A stretch of DNA of 14,767 bases from JADKIH01 sp031367345 (GCA_031367345.1 JANLPR010000102.1:1-14767), one strand, 5' to 3'. Counted from the first letter of the stretch, positions 1 through 7,972 are shown. The notes: generated by a model from the letters alone, not told the origin. Translations and numbers: made by a program.

Positions 1-335
1 GCGGCTACTGTGGCCAGCCATAGTTTAAAAGGCTCTGCTTTGGGCGATGGAATCGATTGAATGAGGCGAAAAAGTTGTTCGGTATCGGCTACATCGGTTT
101 TATAATATTTTCCATCGGCAGATTGCATTTTCAGTTGGTTACACTTTGTAACCAACTGGCTACCTTCTTTTTTTAGCCTATTCTTTAGCACTTTCCAATA
201 ATTATTTGGATTGGGACTATCGGTTAATATACCAACCACATCTACAATAGATATGTACCATTTTTCTTGGTCTTCGTTCCATAAAGAACGAACTTGTTTT
301 GCTTCGAATAATTTTATTGAGTTGTCTTTAGTCAT
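1..335 (-). CDS. Bro-N family (phage antirepressor-like) protein, C-terminus cut by window edge
   Basis: The ATG is at 333-335 and the frame stays open to base 1, so 111 codons of the N-terminal part are visible. The protein starts MTKDNSIKLFEAKQVRSLWN. It continues with W-YISIVDVV (about residues 26-34), a NYWKVLKNRLKKEG segment (45-58) and the block QLFRLIQSIPSPKAEPFK (87-104). This pattern matches the Bro-N domain (Pfam PF02498) in the form common in Bacteroidota, where it occurs as stand-alone chromosomal genes and in prophage-like islands. Bro-N domains are thought to bind DNA and act in phage regulation; the role of the chromosomal copies is not established. The start lies 10 bases after the stop of the small secreted gene, so the two may share a transcript. 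No phage structural or integrase gene is visible. The family call is fairly firm; the function is open. Confidence 0.8.
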   Translation of the reverse strand, partial: MTKDNSIKLFEAKQVRSLWNEDQEKWYISIVDVVGILTDSPNPNNYWKVLKNRLKKEGSQLVTKCNQLKMQSADGKYYKTDVADTEQLFRLIQSIPSPKAEPFKLWLATVA

Positions 336-345
336 CGGTTGTTAA

Positions 346-630
346 TTATGCGTTCTCAATAATTTTTATTTCTGAATATTTGTATGAATCATCCTTGGGA
401 ACCAAACTCATTTTAAAATCAGTTACAAAATAATTCGTATCAATAGCGGAAATTTTCAAATCGCATTGTTTTAATTCTTCTATTGAATAGATTACATATT
501 TTTTTGGGTCATCTGGCCCAAACTTCCCACAGAAAGTTCCGTTAATTGGAGGTAAAATTGATTTAGTTTGACTGAATGCTGTTAAAATTGCAAGCAGATT
601 CGATAAAATAAAAATAGTTTTTATTTTCAT
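346..630 (-). CDS. Small secreted protein, unknown function; possibly a shortened GldM C-terminal-like domain
   Basis: This is a 94-residue protein starting MKIKTIFILSNLLAILTAFS. It has a basic N-terminus, a hydrophobic core of about 14 residues and a likely signal-peptidase cut after AFS at about residue 20, so export is likely. The mature part has two cysteines (in TFCGKFG and LKQCDLK) and no membrane segment. The pattern of YSIEELKQ, a short strand and VTDFKMSLVPKDDSYKY loosely resembles single-domain proteins carrying the C-terminal domain of the gliding protein GldM. In those the domain runs some 30 residues further (lt-e... g-ki-iInI), so this copy would be incomplete. That resemblance is by eye and weak. 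The TAA stop is followed 10 bases later by the Bro-N gene. A real small gene is likely because of the signal peptide; the function is unknown. Confidence 0.6.
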   Translation of the reverse strand: MKIKTIFILSNLLAILTAFSQTKSILPPINGTFCGKFGPDDPKKYVIYSIEELKQCDLKISAIDTNYFVTDFKMSLVPKDDSYKYSEIKIIENA

Positions 631-762
631 ATTAATAAGTTACTAAAATAGTATTTCCAAAGTTCGAAGCTTGAAAATTACCACTTACAGCCAATTAACC
701 CACCAATTCGTTCAAAGAAATACTTACCCATTTTTCATTACTAATTATTAATCCCCAACAAT

Positions 763-1395
763 CTACTCTCTCTCTTTCTCTGCCTCAAAATTTGAACGAA
801 AAACGTAGTCCCACAATTTCGAACTTACGCCGTAACCTCTGTCCATGTCTTTATAATGATGAATCATGTGATGGTGTTTAATGTTCAACCAAAATTTACT
901 CTTGAAATTGTAATGGTGAATTGCATAATGAACCATGTCGTAAAAAAGATACCCTGCTAGGAATCCAACGAAAAACGGTGCAACTAAAGTGGCACCTATC
1001 AGAAATCTGAATAAAAAATAAAACAACGTAGAAAGCGGAATTGAAACTGTAGGAACCATTACCAATCGTTTGCTATCGCTCGGATAATCGTGATGAACGC
1101 CATGAAAAATAAAATGTAAACGTGCTCCTATTTTCCCCGGTGGCATCCAATGAAAAACAAATCGGTGCAACACATACTCTGTTAACGTCCAAATAAAAAG
1201 TCCAAAACCAAAATATGCTGCAATCACCAAAAGCGAAAGTTGTGATACAACGAATGTGTCGTAAATAAAATACGCAATCACCGGAAGAAAAATATAAAGA
1301 GGAACTGAATAATGAATGTGTGATAATTTTTCAAGAAAATTATTCTTGAACATTCTTACGGTTTCGTCTTTGTTACTGATAAAATTTTTTGCCAT
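763..1395 (-). CDS. Fatty acid 2-hydroxylase-like membrane di-iron hydroxylase (FA2H/sterol desaturase superfamily)
   Basis: This 210-residue integral membrane protein has the full histidine-box set of the fatty acid hydroxylase superfamily (Pfam PF04116). The boxes are HRFVFH (77-82), HFIFHGVHH (94-102), HYAIHH (156-161) and KHHHMIHHY (173-181). The segment HGVHHDYPSDSKRLVMVP is typical of the FA2H/Scs7 branch, which hydroxylates the alpha carbon of the N-acyl chain of sphingolipids. Hydrophobic segments lie at about 30-50, 53-75 and 115-152, placing the di-iron site at the cytoplasmic face. The eukaryotic N-terminal cytochrome b5 domain is absent, so a separate electron donor is needed. Many Bacteroidota make sphingolipids, so 2-hydroxylation of ceramide-type acyl chains is the best inference; a carotenoid or sterol substrate is less likely. 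The start ATG lies 24 bases after a good -7 element, giving a short leader without a clear Shine-Dalgarno. Confidence 0.88.
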   Translation of the reverse strand: MAKNFISNKDETVRMFKNNFLEKLSHIHYSVPLYIFLPVIAYFIYDTFVVSQLSLLVIAAYFGFGLFIWTLTEYVLHRFVFHWMPPGKIGARLHFIFHGVHHDYPSDSKRLVMVPTVSIPLSTLFYFLFRFLIGATLVAPFFVGFLAGYLFYDMVHYAIHHYNFKSKFWLNIKHHHMIHHYKDMDRGYGVSSKLWDYVFRSNFEAEKERE

Positions 1396-1418
1396 TTTTT
1401 TCTTTACTATTGAAAGTG

Positions 1419-1426
1419 CAAATTTA
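1419..1426 (-). promoter_or_regulatory. Bacteroidota -7 promoter element for the hydroxylase gene
   Basis: Read on the minus strand the sequence is TATAAATTTGCA, a perfect match to the primary-sigma -7 consensus TAnnTTTG of Bacteroidota. It sits in the 66-base gap between the adhesin stop and the hydroxylase ATG, and transcription would start about 15-20 bases before the ATG. No TTG -33 box is seen at the usual spacing (about 17-20 bases), so the call rests on the -7 element and its position. It suggests the hydroxylase is transcribed separately from the upstream hisS-hutH-adhesin run. Confidence 0.5.
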
Positions 1427-1461
1427 TAGAAAAATCTGATAAATGATGACGAAAAAATGAG

Positions 1462-4400
1462 TTATCTGATCAATGTAACTCTACCATTCAGCACTTTTTC
1501 ATCCAATATCAAATCTTTTACCTCTAAGCGATAAACATAAACCCCATCCGGCGCCGGTGTAGCACTGTCTCTTACAAATCCTGACCAAGGCTTTTTTTCA
1601 TTTCCTGTAAAAATCAATTCACCCCAACGATTGTAAATATAAAATGTATATGCTCCTAAACTCGCACCAATAGGATGAAATAACTCATTAATATTATCTC
1701 CGTTCGGTGTAAACGCTTTTGGAAAAAATACTGCCACCTCTTCTTGCACCACAACTGTGTACAGAACAGAATCGATGCATCCATTATTATTTATGGCAAA
1801 TAACATCACATCAAAGCTCCCTTGCCCGGGAAATTGATGCACCGGATTTTTGACGAATGCCGTATCAGAATCTGTTACGAAATACCAAACAAATGAATTT
1901 GCTGAAACGGATGTATTTGTAAATGCGATGGTATTCAAAAATGCTCCTACATACGGATTTTCATAGGTAAAATTAGCAACCGGGGTAATCAAATTATTTA
2001 CAATGAAACTGGAACTTGACTGTGGTGTCGACGGACAAGAAATACTTGTTGTCATGGTAACTGTCACTGTATCTTTATTCAGTAATACTCCCGGTGAAAA
2101 ATTAACACCATTACCTCTTGATTGACCATTGACTGACCAATTATAAACCGGACTACTTCCACCAAAATTCGGAACAGCAGTAAATGTTAACGGTTGACCT
2201 TCACAAACCACCGGCGGACTATTAGAAATAATAACTGATGGAGTTACTTGCGATGAGGCATCAACTGTCGTAAAACTAGTTGCTACACCCGCTGCCAAAC
2301 AAGCCAAACTGGAAGTAAGTTTAACACTTATCGAATCATGCAAATTAGCGGCAATAAATGTAAAGTCAGAATTAGCTGAAGAAGCAGTTACGCTCAGCCC
2401 ATTCACAAACCATTGAAACAGCGGACTACTTCCTCCAAAAGTTGCGCTTGCATTAAAATGAATTGTGTCGCCCACACAAATAGTAGAACTTGCGTCAGAA
2501 GAAATAGAAACTAAAGGCACAACATTTTGAAGCAACGTAACTCGTGACGTATCGGTTGTTTTATTCACTGTTACACATCTCAGCGAACTAATCATTTGCA
2601 CACTTATGAGCGAATCATTAGGTCCAATGTTAGTAGAAAAACTACTTGCTGTAGAACCCGCAGCAAGAGCACCGTTTACATACCATTGATATTGCGGCGC
2701 TGCTCCACCATTAACAACAGAAGCTATAAAAGTAACAGGAGAATTCGGACAAACGCTGGTATCAGGACTAATAGTAACCGTTGGTACTACAGCAGAATTC
2801 AAAGCAATAAAAGTTGCCGACGTATCAGTTGAAGCTGTGATGCAAGAAGAATTGGAATGCAATACCACTTGAACAATTGATCCATTGTGCACTACAGCTG
2901 TAGAAAATGTATCGATAATACCACTCTGTAATAACGTACCGTCAACTATCCAATCGTACGTCGGATTTGCTCCTCCATTAGTTGGAGTCGCCGAAAAACG
3001 AATGGTATCGCCTTGACAAAATGGTCCGACGGAGTTTGTGATTAAATTAACATTTGGAACAGACAACGATGTAATGGTGATGCTCAACGTTGAATCAAAG
3101 TACGAGCAATTAGCGTTATAATAACGCAAAGTTATATTATAGGAACCCGGCAAAGAGTAATTAATTATTGGATTTTGATTGTCGGCAATAACTCCACCTG
3201 CAGCATTACTTCCCGGAACGATCCAATCGTAATTGGTAACAAGTCCTGCACCATTTCCACCAAGATTGATAGCAGTATTTACACAAGCAGTAATCGGGCT
3301 TATTGTGAAGCCGGGATTATTATTCGGTTCAACAGATATCGTATCAAAAGCAGAAACGGTATTTCCACATTGATCAGTTACAATCACACTGTAAGGAGTC
3401 GTAATTGTTGGGCTTACCCTTAGCGTATCATTATTTACAACTGACGAATTCCAACTATAAGAATAAGGTGGCACTCCATATTGAACAGCTGCTACAAGAT
3501 CCACATTTGCTCCACCACATACTTGCATATTTGGAGTGAAAAAATTTAGATCCAATGTTCGTCCTTCAATTTCGACAATCCAATTTTCTGCAGCACGAAT
3601 ACAGTTACCCAAACAATTTAAATCGGGATCATGATTACATCTGAAAAAATGCAACATAAAATTTAAATTCTGTGGTGCACAAGAAGGTGCAGGGAAACAT
3701 GGAACAAATTCGCTGATAGGATTCGTATCAAGCAAACAAGTAAACATTGGAATTGGAAAATTGCAAGTAAAAACGCCCGGTGCTGCTGAAGGCCAATGGC
3801 AAGCACCCATATCAATGCTGTATCCTCCATCTTGTCCAAAACAAGTTGCAATGGCCTGATAACCGAAACTATTATAAATTGTGGTGATAGTTGCATTAGC
3901 AGGTGTCGCCACATTCAGTGAATAATCGCAACTATTTGTCCAACAAACCGGACTAAATTTTGTTCCCATTATTGAAGAAGCTAGCAAACTATCAACTGAG
4001 TTTACGATTGGATCAATAACAACCGGATACTGAGTATTGGAATCGTTCAACCAATTTACAGGAGTATAAACCATTAACTGCCCTTGAGTATTCAACGTAG
4101 ATGCTATTGGAATTGCAGGATGATTTACATCGTTGTTAAATGCAAAACATTTATCAATAGTAAAAACCGAATTTCCCATATTATCTATGATGCTCTGGCT
4201 TTGACTTTGCACAGCTTCATTTGAAACAATAGTTCCATTTCCAACTAAATTAATTCTTTGTTTCATCACCAGTGTTCCATCTGATAAAGCAAGTTTCTTT
4301 TTTACAATAAAATTAATTTCGACTTTACTTTCACTAAGTATAAAAACCAAATCGATATCCGTATAAAAATTTTGAAAATAAATCCCAGCATCACCGGCGG

Positions 4401-4947
4401 TAAAATTACCCCAATTGCCTTTGCCGAAAGATGTTTCTGTGCCATTACTAGCAATGTGAACTAATTGTAAATCGTTTCCGATCAAAATACTTTTTGCACC
4501 ATTTACAATTGCTATATTCTTTTGCAATAAATCGATCGTAACCGAATTTCGTTGCCGTTGAGCTTTAAAAATCAAAAGCGAACTAGTTGGTTCAAGATGA
4601 AAATTAATTTCTCGCCAATAACCATCAGAATCTTTATAATTTAAAGGAGTAAATGAATGTTGCGATATGAAATGACTCCCATTACTGTTTTTCTCAACCA
4701 TAAATCGGTTGTAAGCATCTCTTCTATCAATCAATTCAATAAAATCATTTTTACGTTGAGCATTAGCAGGATAATAACCAAGATCTGGATTCGACCAAAA
4801 TTTCCGATCGACTAATGTTTTTATTTCGTTAATATTATTCTGCTCTCTTGTCGTAAAAGTCGTAAAGTTTAATTTACTCAAACGAGAAATTTGCGCATGA
4901 GATATTAGAGTAAAAAAAGTAAAAATGAATACAATTATTTTTTTCAT
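1462..4947 (-). CDS. Large secreted multi-Ig/PKD adhesin-like protein with type-B T9SS sorting domain
   Basis: The start is set at the ATG at 4945-4947, which gives MKKIIVFIFTFFTLISHAQ, a signal peptide (1-19), and 1161 residues. An in-frame start at 4995 would overlap hutH and bury the signal peptide. Residues 20-315 are a beta-rich region ending in VNWLNDSNTQYPVVIDPIV, a motif also seen ahead of repeats in RHS-like and other giant surface proteins. Residues about 330-455 are cysteine-rich (11 Cys). Then come two PKD/SprB-like modules (480-540, 541-625), four Ig-like repeats of about 90 residues (629-984), a PKD domain (987-1068) and a gliding-motility-associated C-terminal domain (1072-1161) with FPKAFTPNGDNINE, YIYNRWGELIF and DGVYVYRL. 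That tail is the type-B T9SS signal (TIGR04131/CHU_C), so the product is exported and probably held at the cell surface. No catalytic domain is visible; adhesion is an inference. It lies 22 bases after hutH and is probably co-transcribed. Confidence 0.9.
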   Translation of the reverse strand: MKKIIVFIFTFFTLISHAQISRLSKLNFTTFTTREQNNINEIKTLVDRKFWSNPDLGYYPANAQRKNDFIELIDRRDAYNRFMVEKNSNGSHFISQHSFTPLNYKDSDGYWREINFHLEPTSSLLIFKAQRQRNSVTIDLLQKNIAIVNGAKSILIGNDLQLVHIASNGTETSFGKGNWGNFTAGDAGIYFQNFYTDIDLVFILSESKVEINFIVKKKLALSDGTLVMKQRINLVGNGTIVSNEAVQSQSQSIIDNMGNSVFTIDKCFAFNNDVNHPAIPIASTLNTQGQLMVYTPVNWLNDSNTQYPVVIDPIVNSVDSLLASSIMGTKFSPVCWTNSCDYSLNVATPANATITTIYNSFGYQAIATCFGQDGGYSIDMGACHWPSAAPGVFTCNFPIPMFTCLLDTNPISEFVPCFPAPSCAPQNLNFMLHFFRCNHDPDLNCLGNCIRAAENWIVEIEGRTLDLNFFTPNMQVCGGANVDLVAAVQYGVPPYSYSWNSSVVNNDTLRVSPTITTPYSVIVTDQCGNTVSAFDTISVEPNNNPGFTISPITACVNTAINLGGNGAGLVTNYDWIVPGSNAAGGVIADNQNPIINYSLPGSYNITLRYYNANCSYFDSTLSITITSLSVPNVNLITNSVGPFCQGDTIRFSATPTNGGANPTYDWIVDGTLLQSGIIDTFSTAVVHNGSIVQVVLHSNSSCITASTDTSATFIALNSAVVPTVTISPDTSVCPNSPVTFIASVVNGGAAPQYQWYVNGALAAGSTASSFSTNIGPNDSLISVQMISSLRCVTVNKTTDTSRVTLLQNVVPLVSISSDASSTICVGDTIHFNASATFGGSSPLFQWFVNGLSVTASSANSDFTFIAANLHDSISVKLTSSLACLAAGVATSFTTVDASSQVTPSVIISNSPPVVCEGQPLTFTAVPNFGGSSPVYNWSVNGQSRGNGVNFSPGVLLNKDTVTVTMTTSISCPSTPQSSSSFIVNNLITPVANFTYENPYVGAFLNTIAFTNTSVSANSFVWYFVTDSDTAFVKNPVHQFPGQGSFDVMLFAINNNGCIDSVLYTVVVQEEVAVFFPKAFTPNGDNINELFHPIGASLGAYTFYIYNRWGELIFTGNEKKPWSGFVRDSATPAPDGVYVYRLEVKDLILDEKVLNGRVTLIR
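1996..3063 (-). repeat. Four tandem Ig-like repeats of about 90 codons inside the adhesin gene
   Basis: Four units share the frame V-x-I, C-x-G/N, (N/F)GG(A/S)xPxYxW-x-V-G, then S-x-x-C. The double-Gly landmarks are spaced 89, 91 and 91 residues apart. At DNA level the last two units still match in 18 of 19 bases (2149-2167 and 2422-2440, exactly 273 bases apart), pointing to fairly recent duplication. The two earlier units have diverged more. Confidence 0.8.
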
Positions 4948-4969
4948 TATACCTGCAAAAAAATATAAA

Positions 4970-6451
4970 TTATAAATTACGTAAAAACTCTTCACTCGAT
5001 TTCATTAGAGGATACAAATATGAATCCTCCTCAATAAATTTTACTTTTTTGCGATAAGCAGCAATAAACTCTTCAACCATTTTTGAACTTTGAAGCGGCC
5101 TTCTGAAATCTAACGCTTGCGCTGCCGTCATCATTTCAATACTTAAAATAGAATACACATTTTGAACCACTCTATGTAATTTTGTTGCTGCATTTGCACC
5201 CATGCTTACATGATCTTCCTGGCCATTACTCGAAACAATACTATCCACCGAAGCAGGAGTACATAATTGTTTATTCTGACTTACAATAGATGCAGCTGTA
5301 TATTGAGGAATCATGAAACCGGAATTTAATCCGGGATTAGCAACCAAGAAAGAAGGCAATCCACGTTGACCGGATATTAGCAAATAGGTGCGTCGCTCTG
5401 AAATACTTCCTAATTCAGCAAGTGCAATCGCTAAAAAATCCATTGCTAAAGCCAGTGGTTGTCCATGAAAATTTCCTGCTGAAATGATCTTATCATCATC
5501 AGGAAAAATTGTTGGATTATCAGTTACAGAATTTATTTCAGTTGAAATAACAGTAGCGACATAATTAATAGCATCACGAGAAGCTCCATGAACTTGTGGA
5601 ATGCAACGGAATGAATACGGATCTTGAACGTGCTCTTTTTTACGTTTGATCAATTGCGATCCTTTCAAAATATTTCGCATATTCTCTGCAACATCAATTT
5701 GTCCTTTATGAGGACGAATTTTGTGAACCAATTTATCGAATGGTTCCTGACGACCATCAAATGCATCTAATGAAATTGCACCGATAAAGTCAGACAGTGA
5801 AGCAATACTATAAGCACTCATAATACAATGCAAAGCATAAGCCGACATGAATTGTGTTCCATTGAGTAAAGCCAACCCTTCCTTCGATTGAAGTTCGATT
5901 GGCTTCCAATTCATTTTCTTTAATACAGCCTTAGACGAAACTATTTTCCCTTCAACAACAACTTCACCTTCACCAATCAACGACAAACAAAGGTGAGCAA
6001 GTGGCGCTAAGTCGCCCGAAGCACCTAACGAACCTTGCTGATAAACTACAGGGTAAATTTCATTGTTATATAAATCGATAAGTCTTTCAACAGTGATCAA
6101 TTGAACTCCTGAATTACCATAAGACAAACCTTGTATTTTCAACAGCAACATTAAACGAACAATTTCAACAGGAACCATTTCTCCTGCACCGCATGCATGC
6201 GATAACATTAAATTTCGTTGAAGTTTCCCTAAGTCATTCTCTGAAATTGATTTGTTATACAAAGAACCGAAGCCTGTATTGATACCATAGGTCGGCTCAC
6301 TAAACTCCTTTTGTTTTTTATCGAGAAATTTTCTGCATTTAACAATATTCGATTTTGCCGTTTCAGACAATGCCAATTTCCGATTGTCGAAAATAATATT
6401 TTCGATATCGTTGATAGTTAATTGAGCAGAACCTATTTTATATACTGACAT
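4970..6451 (-). CDS. hutH: Histidine ammonia-lyase
   Basis: HutH deaminates L-histidine to trans-urocanate and ammonia, the first step of histidine degradation in the cytoplasm. The 493-residue length fits the family (about 500). The catalytic MIO cofactor forms from Ala-Ser-Gly at 144-146 within GSLGASGDLAPLAHL. Other active-site blocks are YGINTGFG (55-62, catalytic Tyr55), SHACG (His85), LNGTQ (196-200), QDPYSFRCIPQVHGA (276-290), GNFHGQP (326-332) and SSNGQEDHVSMG (407-418). The Glu in QEDH is the residue typical of histidine rather than phenylalanine or tyrosine lyases, so the substrate call is good. An AGGA lies 7 bases before the ATG. The gene starts 10 bases after the hisS stop, so the two are probably one transcript. 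hutU, hutI and a formiminoglutamate enzyme are not in the window. Confidence 0.96.
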   Translation of the reverse strand: MSVYKIGSAQLTINDIENIIFDNRKLALSETAKSNIVKCRKFLDKKQKEFSEPTYGINTGFGSLYNKSISENDLGKLQRNLMLSHACGAGEMVPVEIVRLMLLLKIQGLSYGNSGVQLITVERLIDLYNNEIYPVVYQQGSLGASGDLAPLAHLCLSLIGEGEVVVEGKIVSSKAVLKKMNWKPIELQSKEGLALLNGTQFMSAYALHCIMSAYSIASLSDFIGAISLDAFDGRQEPFDKLVHKIRPHKGQIDVAENMRNILKGSQLIKRKKEHVQDPYSFRCIPQVHGASRDAINYVATVISTEINSVTDNPTIFPDDDKIISAGNFHGQPLALAMDFLAIALAELGSISERRTYLLISGQRGLPSFLVANPGLNSGFMIPQYTAASIVSQNKQLCTPASVDSIVSSNGQEDHVSMGANAATKLHRVVQNVYSILSIEMMTAAQALDFRRPLQSSKMVEEFIAAYRKKVKFIEEDSYLYPLMKSSEEFLRNL

Positions 6452-6461
6452 AAATTTCCTT

Positions 6462-7817
6462 TTAATTATTTTGCAGAAGATGGATCAATTCAATTTTACT
6501 AACTTTTATTTGCTCTCCCGTTTTCATATTTTTCACTGTGAGTAATCCACTAGACATCTCGTCAGATCCAATTAACGCTACAAAAGGAATCGCTTTTTTA
6601 TCGGCATACGTCATTTGTTTTTTCATTTTGGCAGCATCAGGAAAAACTTCTGCATTAATATTCTCACTCCTAATTTCTTTCGCTAACTTAAGACAATAGG
6701 TAGCTTCGTTCTCACCGAAATTAACAAAAAGTATTTTAGTAGGCGAAACACTTTCGCTGGAAAATCCGGAGATCTCATCCAAAACATCATATATTCTATC
6801 AGCACCAAAAGAAATACCAACACCCGACATATTGGGCAAACCAAAAATTCCGGTCAAGTCATCGTACCTTCCACCTCCGCAGATACTTCCTGTAAATGTA
6901 GAACGAGCATCATTTACTTTTACTTCAATAATTGCTCCCGTATAATAATTCAATCCCCGGGCAAGTGTAATATCTAACTCCAAATTATTTTTTAATCCGA
7001 GATTAGATGCAAGAGAAAAGATAGCAGAAATTTCTTCTATGCCGGATTTCCCAATTTGAGAATTTATCAAAACCTCTGACAAGATCGATAGCTTTTCGCT
7101 ATTTGTACCTTTCAAATCGATAACAGGTTTGAGTATTGAAAGAGCCTTTTCATCAATTCCTTTACTGCGCAATTCATCGAGTACTTTCTCGATTCCAATT
7201 TTATCGATCTTATCTATCGCTACGGTGATATCAATGATTTTCTCAGGCGAGCCAATCAGTTCAGCTATTCCAGCTAAAATTTTTCTGTTGTTCAATTTGA
7301 TTGTCACTCCGAAATTCAATACTTCAAAAACATCTTGAACGATATTGATCAAATCTATTTCACTGAGTAAAGAATCGGAGCCAATCACATCAACGTCGCA
7401 TTGATAAAATTCGCGGTACCGTCCTTTCTGAGGACGATCGGCGCGCCATACCGGTTGAATCTGATATCTTTTAAAAGGAAATGCAAGTTCATTTTGATTC
7501 ATTACCACATACCTTGCAAAAGGAACAGTAAGATCATAACGCAACCCTTTTTCAGTGATGTCCGACAATTTAATATTTCCCGATGCAGTTTTTATCTGAT
7601 CGACAACTTCACCGGAATTTAAAACACGATATAAAAGTTTATCACCTTCGTCACCGTATTTTCCTTCTAATGTAGATAGATTCTCCATCGATGGAGTTTC
7701 GATTTGTTCAAAACCATACCGCTGAAAAATAGTACGAGTTGTATCAAAAATAAAATTCCGTTTGCGCATTTGCACAGGCGAAAAATCTCTTGTACCCTTA
7801 GGAATGGATGGTTTCAT
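6462..7817 (-). CDS. hisS: Histidyl-tRNA synthetase
   Basis: This class II aminoacyl-tRNA synthetase charges tRNA-His. The 451 residues are in the usual range for the phylum (E. coli enzyme 424). The start KGTRDFSP is typical. Motif 2 spans about 117-142 with RPQKGRYREFYQCDVDVIG. The histidine-specific HisA block LARGLNYYTG is at 285-294. GGGRYDDL (314-321) and motif 3, GVGISFGADR (332-341), complete the active site. The C-terminal anticodon-binding domain starts near 360 (KILFVNFGENE). It is intact with no missing signature. The ATG (7815-7817) is preceded by ACCTTTTATAGAACA with no clear Shine-Dalgarno, which is common in Bacteroidota. It is the first gene of the hisS-hutH-adhesin run, and its promoter should lie between the ettA terminator and the start codon, although I see no good TAnnTTTG there. 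Confidence 0.97.
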   Translation of the reverse strand: MKPSIPKGTRDFSPVQMRKRNFIFDTTRTIFQRYGFEQIETPSMENLSTLEGKYGDEGDKLLYRVLNSGEVVDQIKTASGNIKLSDITEKGLRYDLTVPFARYVVMNQNELAFPFKRYQIQPVWRADRPQKGRYREFYQCDVDVIGSDSLLSEIDLINIVQDVFEVLNFGVTIKLNNRKILAGIAELIGSPEKIIDITVAIDKIDKIGIEKVLDELRSKGIDEKALSILKPVIDLKGTNSEKLSILSEVLINSQIGKSGIEEISAIFSLASNLGLKNNLELDITLARGLNYYTGAIIEVKVNDARSTFTGSICGGGRYDDLTGIFGLPNMSGVGISFGADRIYDVLDEISGFSSESVSPTKILFVNFGENEATYCLKLAKEIRSENINAEVFPDAAKMKKQMTYADKKAIPFVALIGSDEMSSGLLTVKNMKTGEQIKVSKIELIHLLQNN

Positions 7818-7847
7818 TGTTCTATAAAAGGTAATTCATTATGATTA

Positions 7848-7863
7848 GCTCAAGTAATTGAGC
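7848..7863. promoter_or_regulatory. Short perfect palindrome in the hisS upstream region
   Basis: GCTCAA, a 4-base spacer, then TTGAGC form a perfect 6-bp inverted repeat 31 bases upstream of the hisS ATG. It could be an operator or a small leader hairpin. It is not followed by a T-run, so a terminator role is unlikely. A repeat this short can also arise by chance. Confidence 0.3.
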
Positions 7864-7893
7864 GCAATAGGAAAGTAATAAGTGAGCGTATTT

Positions 7894-7940
7894 AAACAAA
7901 CCATTATTCCTTTTCAATTAATAGCAAAAAGGAACAATGG
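7894..7940 (-). terminator. Intrinsic terminator of ettA
   Basis: The arms at 7901-7914 and 7927-7940 form a 14-bp stem that, in the minus-strand transcript, is fully paired with one G-U pair; a plus-strand transcript would have an A-C mismatch. The loop is 12 bases. On the minus strand the stem is followed directly by TTTGTTTAAAT. The hairpin begins 32 bases after the ettA stop and separates ettA from hisS. Confidence 0.8.
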
Positions 7941-7972
7941 AATATAAAATTTAAAACGCACACAAAATTGTA

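Noticed and set aside
763..787. CT-rich microsatellite-like tract at the 3' end of the hydroxylase gene
   Set aside because: It is short and interrupted, encodes a charged tail (EKERE) and ends with the stop codon; phase variation there would change only the last few residues.
1996..3063. CRISPR-like or noncoding repeat array
   Set aside because: The periodicity is protein-level (about 90 codons) and in frame; there are no short direct repeats with unique spacers.
2596..3914. Several open frames of about 80 codons overlapping the adhesin (both strands)
   Set aside because: They run across the Ig-repeat and Cys-rich coding region in other frames, have low-complexity Ser/Arg/Asn content and show no domain or start signal.
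4951..4970. Possible -7 element (TTTTTTTG) just before the adhesin
   Set aside because: It has one mismatch in a homopolymer run and would place the transcription start within a couple of bases of the ATG; no -33 box is seen.
4948..4995. Upstream in-frame start for the adhesin (16 extra residues)
   Set aside because: It would overlap the end of hutH and put a non-signal stretch before a perfect signal peptide beginning MKKIIVF at 4947.
7818..7972. T-box or histidine-rich leader peptide for hisS
   Set aside because: No T-box core or His-codon run is present, and T-boxes are essentially absent from Bacteroidota; only a terminator of ettA and a small palindrome are visible.
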